This document shows positions 57,001-64,000 of a stretch of 64,000 nt of DNA, in pieces. Location of the stretch: contig CALSFV010000054.1 of assembly GCA_943737045.1 (NCBI GenBank), forward strand, positions 186,001 through 250,000, written 5' to 3'. Numbering within the stretch: the first letter of the stretch is position 1; every line of letters begins with the position of its first letter. This stretch comes from Parapristionchus giblindavisi. Taxonomy: Eukaryota; Nematoda; Chromadorea; Rhabditida; Diplogasteridae. The notes beneath the pieces were generated by a model, which saw only the letters and a list, made by a program, of their open reading frames with translations, was not told where the DNA came from and did not search any database. The translations under genes and the position numbers were made by a program.

Positions 57001-60000
57001 AACTGTTATCGCTGTCATTCGAATGGCGGAAATTAATTTTGTCTAATTAGTAGTTGTTGTGTGAATTGATTTGTAGCTACGGAATTGACCCGTTGAATCG
57101 GTGTTTGTCATACGTCACAAGTGTGATGCTAGACTTTAGTTTATTGTTAGCGTTATTTGATATTTGCCTGATTTAGGTTCAATACCGTATGCATCCAGTC
57201 CTGTCAGCCTTCCCATCCAACGTCTTCTACGAGGGATCACTGCAGAATGGAGTGACGGAGTCGGAGAGAACGCTCAAAGGGGTACGGTAGAAGGAGATTA
57301 ATATATCGATTAAATGGAATCATGATATATTGATTGAATAGAATCAATCAATAAATCAATATTGTAGATTGACTGGCGATGGCCCATTCCTGATCGTCCG
57401 ATGATGTTCTGGTCGTGCTATGGAAAGGAGGTAATGAATTAAATAATTAATTAATTAATTAATTAAATGAATGGTGTTATTCCCGATCGGTATGGGGTTC
57501 TCGCGGTGCGTGTTCCTAAATTCGTCTGACAATGAGAATTTTTTGTTGTAGCTTCATTAGAGAGCTTCTAGCCGAATTTTCCGCTCAATGTTTGGTCATA
57601 TGTGTTGGTTGAGGGGGGGGGGGGGTAATTAATTCATTTATCTACGCCCGAGGCGCAACGAGACATGAGAAATTTAAAGAGATAAAGAACATGATATAAT
57701 ATATTATTGACTCTCCAGACTGGGGGGGGGGGGGATTTACAAAGGACGTAATTCGTGAATGATGGGGTGATGGGTAAGCCGGTATTTGAATATATTGGGA
57801 TTGGTTGATGAAGTGATGAGTGGAGGTAATCGGGAGTACCATCTGTAGGGAGGACACACGATAATTGAAGCTGAGTTGATTATATACCTATTGGGGCTGC
57901 GCTAAATCTGATTGTTGTGAGATATAAACTCGGTTGAAATAAATTTATGGCTTTATCAATTTAGGAAATGTCAACATCCGGTACATCATTCCTGAATCGT
58001 GCGGAGGCTGCGAACGTGGAGAAGATCGCATCGAGACTTATCAAGTATGTTTGACAGTCTTAACTATCCTTTGGGTCAACGTAAGGTCTTAAGGTTGCCT
58101 TAATATCTTAAAATCCTGTAAGATATAGATACAGTATAATTTATTTAGTTAGTTTGCAAGTCTTGGTGCATTCTCGTTTCGTTATTATGTTGAAAGTAGT
58201 ATTTTATGCCTTCGGGGATGATATCATGTAATAGACTTTTATTCAACACTTTTCACAGGGGTGGCATGCGTCCGGAGCAGATTGGCATCGTGACACCGTA
58301 CGAGGGACAACGATCGTACATCGTACAGTACATGCAGGTTCGTATCAGGATTACGGTAGTTTTGGTTCCTGCAGTGATGATTACCGTAGTCTTGGTTATT
58401 GATTTTATGATTATTGTAGTCGATGAAACTAATATTGTATCTATTACAGAGTCAGGGCACGACGAGTTCCAAATTGCTCATGGATCTTGAGATCGCCAAT
58501 GTTGATGCCTTCCAGGTGTGCATTATTTAGTTATTTATTTATCATAAATCATAAAGACGTTACAACGAGTAAAAAAACTAATTTAGATGAAGACATTTGA
58601 AAATTATGACTGCCCTAGTTTCTTTTAACTTGTCTTTTTTACATCAAGTAGTATCGAGAATATCGTCTTGTCACTCAACAGTGCGAGGATTATGTGTTAC
58701 ATGAAACATAAATCTCACTGGGTCATAGCATTTTTTTGTTTTCTCTTCTGTAGCATGAATGTTCCCATCATTTTATGATAGTTAGTAGATGGAGAGGCTA
58801 GGATAACTTAGTGCTTATCATAACTACATATTATACATTTTTAAATATTATATTTATTTTCTTTGCGCCATTTTTTTGCATCTGACAGAGATTAAAAACA
58901 GAGATCTGAATTTCCAGCTACAAAGATATGCTCGTGATAACAAAAATGATGTGATAACGGAAGTTAATCTCTTGTATTGTATTACAGGGTCGTGAGAAGG
59001 ACGTCATCATCGTGACATGTGTGCGATCGAATGAACAGAATGGAATCGGATTCTTGAGTGATCCAAGGAGGTATTGATTGACTGATTTATTGATTTTGGA
59101 GATTATATTGATTGATTGATACCGCGGAGTATATTCGTTTTGAGAATAGTGTAGTATTTGTATTTTCCAAAGAATAGTGTAGTATTTCTATGATTAAAAC
59201 GCATTCTCCCTTACAGCGGAGGGGCGGCATCGGGGGCATGGCACAATGTTTCAAAATCATCCGAGGCGACTCATATTTGATGGTTGGAGTCCCTAGGGGC
59301 CGTATACACTTCATTCAAAAAATTGACCAAAATTATCGATTTTTGATCTACCAAAAGTCAAAAAATCAAAGTGTGATTTCCACAGCATGTTACATACCAT
59401 TCGATAGAGGATCCAAAGTTATATAAGAATGCCAAGTCTCATAAGATTTCATAGCACCATGTTCGAGAAATACCCGATTTTCCGAATTTTGACAAGATTT
59501 TTTTGTTTTGATCTCATGGCTTACTATGTTACCATTATTTCCAGGGACTGAATTTTTCGATATGTTATGTAAAAATGAATGGGCTATCCGAATATCACAC
59601 TTATTTGTACCAAAAACCAGCCAGGCATAATGATATCGCCAGTCATAGTGGTCATTTTTAACGCCCAAACACCGACGCAGGTTCGAATACGGGCACAGAC
59701 ATGAATTTTTGCAAATTTTTATTCGGCTCAAATTTGACTTTAAATTATACTTTCATGTGTTTTACCTTGTTTTCATTAATTTATACTATGAAATTAACAT
59801 CAATATTATCATAAATACTAAAAAATCGTATAACTTATTTAATATCGGGAAAAAGTCATGGGATGAGGGAAATAAAGGTTTTTCGACAGTGTCACTTATT
59901 TAAAATGCAGTATTTTCTTTCTTGTGATAAAATGCATCGATTTCACTTAAAACTGGGTTCTCCACGTTAGACCCAGTTGTCGAATTTTTCGCTCGAACTT

Positions 60001-63000
60001 CCGTCATCCATGGTTTTCCCGAACAAATGCTCTATTTTCCAAACGATTGGTGCGGAATTGTGGTCTACTCAAAGTGTACAGGTGAGACGAGTAAAATGAC
60101 ACAAGATGCCCAGCACTTGGATCATTTTGAAAACATTTTGAAAATAAAAAAAAATGATTTTCACGACCCCGGTCATGCTCCGAAAATTTCAAAATTTCTC
60201 AAGTTTGAAATGTTTTCATTTATACGGCTTATTGTGAAGTACTAACGATGTGAATAATATTCAGCCTATGCTCAATGGCAGATCTCTCCTTTCAACCATT
60301 TTTTTTCATTCTGATTGCGTGCCAAAAATCTGAATTGTGTTTGAATCAGTTTCCAACTTGCTTTCTGTAACATTCTGTGATAGTACTTTACAATGTACAT
60401 AATCAATATGAAAATCGTTAATTTTCGAAAATTCATGAAAATCATGAAAATCGAAATTTTCAAATTGATCCAAGTGAAGGGCTTCTTGTGTCATTTTACT
60501 CGTCTCACCTCTACACTTTGAGTAGACCACAATTCCGCACCAATCGTTTGGAAAATAGAGCATTTGTTCGGGAAAACCATGGATGACGGAAGTTCGAGCG
60601 AAAAATTCGACAACTGGGTCTAACGTGGAGAACCCAGTTTTATGGCTCGTTAAAAAATAGTGGAAAACCGAAATCGGCGACTTTCCACCCGTTAAAAAAG
60701 TACCCGGAAAGTCGAAAATGGAAACACGAAATTTGAATTCGCGCGCGCTCAAAGAGGTGCGGGAACTCAAATTCCGACTTTCCGTCACCTATTTTTAGCA
60801 GTAAAATGGAAATTCAACTTCCTTCTTGCTAAAAATGGAATCCACGAAAATTCGCTGTCGGAATTTGAATTCCCGCACCTCTTTGCGCGCGCGCGAATTC
60901 AAATTTCGTCTTTCCATTTTCGACTTTCCGGGTACTTTTTTAACGGGTGGAAAGTCGCCGATTTCGGTTTTCCACTATTTTTTAACGAGCCATTAAGTGA
61001 AATCGATGCAGAATTTCTTATGCTACAATACCTGGTCGGAAAACTCTGCAGCAATCTACAACAAGCGATGATTAGTTCGAAAAAACCAAAATTTTGAGTA
61101 AAAAAAAGTGGTTTAGGAATCAACGCGCATTCGATGCTAATAGTGAATTAGCAAGGTATGTGAACCCTAGGCGCATCGCAAATGATATTTAGACTTCATC
61201 TCAACAATTTGAGAAATTATGATTTTTAAACTTTTTCGCACTTAAATTAATTTTTCTTATAGCCTGAGGGCACAAACAGGAAATTTCTACTATTTTGCGT
61301 AATAAGGGCCGGTGACACTCCTAACACCCAAGTATGAACCCCCAGTTCTCATTGCTAGCGCACGCGTCCGGGGGTGGTCGAATATGATCGAGTCTTACGG
61401 AACATGCCTCTTAAAATGCAGTATTTTCTTTCTTGTGATAGAGAGTTCCCATCCGATTTGCATACTTGGCTCTCTCATTTTCTCATTGTCCCTCACGCCA
61501 ATTACTTTATAATATAAACAATATTCGACATGCTTATCGTGGCGGGAGACAGCCATGCCAACTCAAGGGTCTCCTAATTTAAAGATGCATAGTTCCTTAG
61601 TGAAAAATTTGGTTTTTCTGAAACATTGTGAGAGTGGAGGCCTTCACTAGGGTTGCCGAAGGTATACAAATCAGGAAGTCTTTGACCGATTTCAAGCTCT
61701 AGCGGTACTGCAAATTTTTTGAACTAAAATTTAATACTCTTCTTGTAGATGCGCTTTTAAGTGACAAAACGATGCTAGAAGCGAGTGATGTTTATGTACA
61801 TTACGGTAGTCATAGCTCCCTCAGGACATTTAAAAAATCTTATTGGAAGGACTGATTTTGAGACCCTACCGTTCGGAGTAGTATTCTAAAATTATGGTTC
61901 TTCCGCAGGCAGATTATCAAGTAATGATTTCGCTGAGTTTGATTTGGTTATGACTCTTTTCAGACCCGCAGAAAACTTTCTTCTGAGGTCTACTGGATTT
62001 CAGCGTCTAACAATAAGCTTAGACTTATGCTTTTTTTTCTTTTGCAGTGGTTGCGTCCCAACGTTTGTATTGATGAAATCTTTCATTTTAAAGCTCCGAT
62101 ATATGCTGAAAATGTTCACAAAAGTATTTACTCTATTGCTGAACTTTGGTCTCTGATCTTTGATCTTTGTCAACAATTTTCCAAACAATTTACCATTACC
62201 GAGATTTGAAGAGTTCAAGCGTAGATGGATCTTATTTTATCACAAGAAAGAAAATACTGCATTTTAAATAAGTGACACTGTCGAAAAACCTTTATTTCCC
62301 TCGTCCCATGATTTTTTCCCGATATTAAATAAGTTATACGATTTTTTAGTATTTATGCTAATATTGTTGTTAATTTCATAGTATAAATTAATGAAAACAA
62401 GGTAAAACACATGAAAGTATAATTTAAAGTCAAATTTGAGCCGAATTAAAATTTGCAAAAATTCATGTCTGTGCCCGGATTCGAACCTGCGTCGGTGTTT
62501 GGGCGTTAAAACTGACCACTATGACTGGCGATATCACTATGCCTGGCTGGTTTTTGGTACAAATAAGTGTGATATTCGGATAGCCCATTCATTTTTACAT
62601 AACATATCGAAAAATTCAGTCCCTGGAAATAATGGTAACATAGTAAGCCATGAGATCAAAACAAAAAAATCTTGTCAAAATTCGGAAAATCGGGTATTTC
62701 TCGAACATGGTGCTATGAAATCTTATGAGACTTGGCATTCTTATATAACTTTGGATCCTCTATCGAATGGTATGTAACATGCTGTGGAAATCACACTTTG
62801 ATTTTTCGACTTTTGGTAGATCAAAAATCGATAATTTTGGTCAATTTTTTTGAATGAAGTGTATACGGCCCCTAGGGACTCCAACCATCAAATATGAGTC
62901 GCCTCGGATGATTTTGAAGCATTGTGCCATGCCCCCTCCGCTCTTACGGAGAACGCGTTTTAATTGTAAGAGATGGAGAAATTAGACCTGTGAGATTTTG

Positions 63001-64000
63001 GTGCCTTGTCTTGCATATGTCATTGTGTGAACTAGGCTTGTTCGATTTTTTAACAATTGATAATTTATGATAGCAATTCAATTCCATATCTAACTTTCAG
63101 ATTGAATGTAGCCATCACACGTGCCAAGTACGGTCTTGTCATCATTGGTAATGCCAAGGTGAGACTGATTTATCGATCGATGATATTGAGAATTGAAATT
63201 TATGACGTCATCGTATGCGCGAAACCAGTTTGTTTCCAGTTTCAAGATATCGAGATTAACTGAATGTAATCGTGTATTTGATGCGAGTTCAATTTCTTGA
63301 AGTAATGTATTCAATATTTTGCAACAAGCCATTCTTGCATATCATAGGTGGGCGTGTGAAAACGAATTCTTTTTGCACGCAGCCTTGCCATCCCTTGCGG
63401 ACCCTTGCGCATAGCTTTGCCTCGCAAAAATTGAAAAATTTCTAGTCAAATCTGCAAAAAATGGCCATGCGGATTGCCTTGCCTTACAATTCCCCAGTTG
63501 GCGCACAGCCTTTCCCTCAGCGTGCCCACCTATGTTGCATATTTATTGTGAGCTTGGTATTCTGACTAAAGGTTTACGAAAAGGTGCACAACGATTTTGT
63601 TCCTCGGATTACATTGGATCAATGTTAACCGATCTTATTTCCGATGTACCAAAGAAACCAACTTCCAATGCAGTTCAACCCTAACCCCTCTCAATTTCCC
63701 TCGTACTATATTCAGCCACTAAAATTGTCTGAAACTTGCAACAATTGTCTGCGAAGACTTTTTGAGAACCCGCTATTTTGATGTTTCACTGTGTCTAAAT
63801 AGAATGCATGCATATTATTCTGTGTTCATATTATCGTTATGGCTTCAGGACCTTATAAAATAACTAATCGTCTTGACTCTTTCAGGTTCTCTCGTGTCAA
63901 CCTCTGTGGCATGATCTTCTATCATCATTCCTTGAGAGAGGATTGGTAATGGAGGGACCACTCAATAATCTCACACGATCACCGCTCATTCTGCCAAGGA
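45048..64000 (+). CDS. UPF1: UPF1 / SMG-2 RNA helicase (3' end beyond window)
   Basis: ATP-dependent helicase at the centre of nonsense-mediated decay. Acidic N-terminus ([18 protein letters not shown]). Zinc-binding CH domain, exons 46572-49372 ([32 protein letters not shown]). Helicase: GPPGTGK|T split by an intron (52885/53119), [60 protein letters not shown]. About 898 codons seen; the last exon runs off the edge. Exons: 45048-45209, 46572-46717, 46800-46929, 48958-49056, 49277-49372, 50046-50117, 50245-50360, 50606-50684, 50756-50852, 51841-51942, 52115-52200, 52448-52579, 52760-52885, 53119-53172, 53245-53316, 53574-53696, 53767-53829, 54608-54693, 56397-56439, 56693-56779, 56844-56918, 57177-57281, 57368-57430, 57965-58044, 58259-58337, 58450-58515, 58988-59070, 63101-63158, 63886-64000. 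All junctions keep frame. Confidence 0.97.
47391..47790 (-). pseudogene. Tc1-type transposase C-terminal remnant, inverted copy
   Basis: The minus strand repeats the region of 48280-48680 almost exactly. Frame-shifted open stretches translate to the same peptide blocks as the plus-strand copy. Confidence 0.55.
47781..47971 (-). mobile_element. MITE of the ATACATT...CCCTCG family, copy 1
   Basis: Ends atacatt and aatgtat. Internal blocks taccctcg, gggtcaat(t/c)ctcg, aatagggtgggttgattcac and gggccttatatagtggg match copy 2 at 54397-54587 in reverse orientation. It is nested in the Tc1-like foldback, so it is younger. Confidence 0.7.
48189..48610 (+). pseudogene. Tc1-type transposase C-terminal remnant
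   Basis: Reading across an in-frame TAG (48456-48458) gives ...[36 protein letters not shown]...VAELKDGI. This is the 'W P..SPDLNPIEN.W..L...V' end of Tc1 transposases. The stop replaces the Glu of the PxEN block (DANPM*N), the place of the third acidic residue of the catalytic triad. Only this tail is present, so the copy is inactive. Confidence 0.6.
50964..51641. mobile_element. Foldback element with gggtctcctgtaaaa ends in UPF1 intron 9
   Basis: The left arm cacgggtctcctgtaaaagt...gatttccatgaaagtctt...gggggtcatgagaagg pairs with the right arm ccttctcatgacc...agaagactttcac...acacttttgcaggagcccc. It is the same family as 5323-7960 but shorter and without cargo. Confidence 0.7.
53899..54089 (+). 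mobile_element. MITE of the ATACATGGGCG family, copy 2
   Basis: Blocks ggtacctggagctcgattct, cattcgaacgaaaaatgg and acagggggcacccccatg; ends atacatgg and gcgcccatgtat. It lies in UPF1 intron 17, 100 bases before copy 3 in the same orientation. Confidence 0.7.
54193..54382 (+). mobile_element. MITE of the ATACATGGGCG family, copy 3
   Basis: It is collinear with copy 2 (gttacctggagctcgatt, gtattcgaacgaaaaat, cacccccatgttggcgcc) and closer to copy 2 than to copy 1 by eye. It could be a local tandem duplication or two insertions. Confidence 0.7.
54397..54587 (+). mobile_element. MITE of the ATACATT...CCCTCG family, copy 2
   Basis: It begins acattgtcataccctcgcaa and ends cgagggtaccggtaatgtat. 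Internal sequence is collinear with the complement of 47781-47971. Confidence 0.7.
54765..54956 (+). mobile_element. MITE of the CATAGGTGGGC family, copy 1
   Basis: Ends cataggagggcgcgtg and agcgtgcccacctatg; internal gcgcacagcctttcctcc and tgcgcatagcattg. Copy 2 at 63343-63534 is collinear. Confidence 0.7.
55338..55566. mobile_element. Palindromic MITE in UPF1 intron 18
   Basis: The arms aaaaatcactgtcataattg...ccctcaaagtgaggtcatct...aaagt and their complement pair over about 60 bases. The same intron has the diverged palindromic remnant at about 55020-55200. Confidence 0.7.
55859..55925 (+). repeat. Single arm of the 55338-55566 MITE family
   Basis: It repeats aaaaatcactctcataattg...ccctcaaagtgaggtcatct without the matching second arm. 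The rest of intron 18 up to 56396 has nothing recognised. Confidence 0.6.
59619..59698 (+). repeat. tRNA-like unit in the left arm
   Basis: It has catagtggtc as an A-box-like core and caggttcgaatac as a B-box. The other arm's copy has the better B-box ggttcgaatcc, so this one carries a substitution. Acceptor pairing is weak. Confidence 0.4.
59933..61011. repeat. Two adjacent foldbacks framed by an 18-base inverted repeat
   Basis: The words tgcatcgatttcacttaa (59933-59950) and ttaagtgaaatcgatgca (60994-61011) frame two hairpin elements: 59951-60640 (ends aactgggttctccacg) and 60643-60992 (ends tggctcgttaaaaaatagtg). This suggests serial insertion into one site, or one composite element. Confidence 0.6.
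60643..60992. mobile_element. Foldback MITE related to 38061-38360
   Basis: The arms tggctcgttaaaaaatag...aaatcggcgactttccac...cgaaatttgaattcgcgc and their complement fold around a loop near 60815. The family is shared with AP-1 gamma intron 11. Confidence 0.7.
62463..62552 (-). repeat. tRNA-like unit in the right arm
   Basis: On the minus strand there is catagtggtcag followed by caggttcgaatccggg. This is the mirror of 59619-59698. Pol III promoter elements in both arms would give opposing transcripts. Confidence 0.4.
63343..63534 (+). mobile_element. MITE of the CATAGGTGGGC family, copy 2
   Basis: Ends cataggtgggcgtgtg and gcgtgcccacctatg; collinear with 54765-54956. It lies in the last intron seen of UPF1. 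Confidence 0.7.

Larger units (their letters stand above)
59192..62966. mobile_element. 3.8 kb foldback element in UPF1 intron 27
   Basis: Arms of about 740 bases (59192-59930 and 62237-62966) are near-exact reverse complements, with ends attaaaacgcattctccct and gagaacgcgttttaat. Each arm carries a tRNA-like unit, and open frames of 64 and 113 codons are mirrored in both. The 2.3 kb interior holds two further foldbacks and about 1.2 kb without recognisable coding. No transposase is seen. Confidence 0.75.

Overview
The window is eukaryotic and most likely from an intron-rich nematode. It holds three genes built from many short exons with GT-AG introns: a DLK-1/MAP3K12/13 kinase on the minus strand, and an AP-1 gamma adaptin and a UPF1/SMG-2 RNA helicase on the plus strand. 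Conceptual splicing keeps the reading frame at every junction listed for the adaptin and the helicase, and at all but one junction of the kinase. The nematode suggestion rests on the wording of the adaptin and UPF1 proteins, a C-terminal SDGLSD motif in the kinase, and a splice acceptor 5 nt before the UPF1 ATG. It is an inference, not a proof.

Layout. 1-3.75 kb: a 5'-truncated Naiad-type Penelope-like retroelement (N-terminal GIY-YIG endonuclease, CxC linker, C-terminal reverse transcriptase). Its 3' flank carries an RNA with a complete hammerhead-like core in a non-canonical strand order. 3.76-13.8 kb: a very long imperfect inverted repeat, interrupted by nested insertions (a LINE tail, a tRNA-type SINE, a foldback element carrying a broken C2H2 zinc-finger gene, small MITEs and a TA-flanked MITE). 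13.8-16.9 kb: repeat-derived and purine-rich DNA. 16.9-23.2 kb: dlk-1. 23.2-33.8 kb: intergenic DNA with many GA/CT microsatellites, MITE-like hairpins and a second, covarying copy of the hammerhead-like RNA at 30.35-30.42 kb. 33.8-43.9 kb: AP-1 gamma, 29 exons, complete. 45.0-64.0 kb: UPF1, 29 exons seen, running off the right edge. Its long introns are filled with foldback elements, including a Tc1-like element whose transposase remnant is duplicated head to head and a 3.8 kb foldback with a tRNA-like sequence in each arm.

The three genes are housekeeping or neuronal-regeneration genes and do not form a pathway together. The main novelty candidate is the pair of hammerhead-like RNAs. Naiad-type Penelope elements have been described as lacking canonical hammerhead motifs. 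Both copies have all conserved core boxes, and all three helices are supported by compensatory differences, but the strands follow the order A-C-B instead of the cyclic A-B-C of type I, II and III hammerheads.
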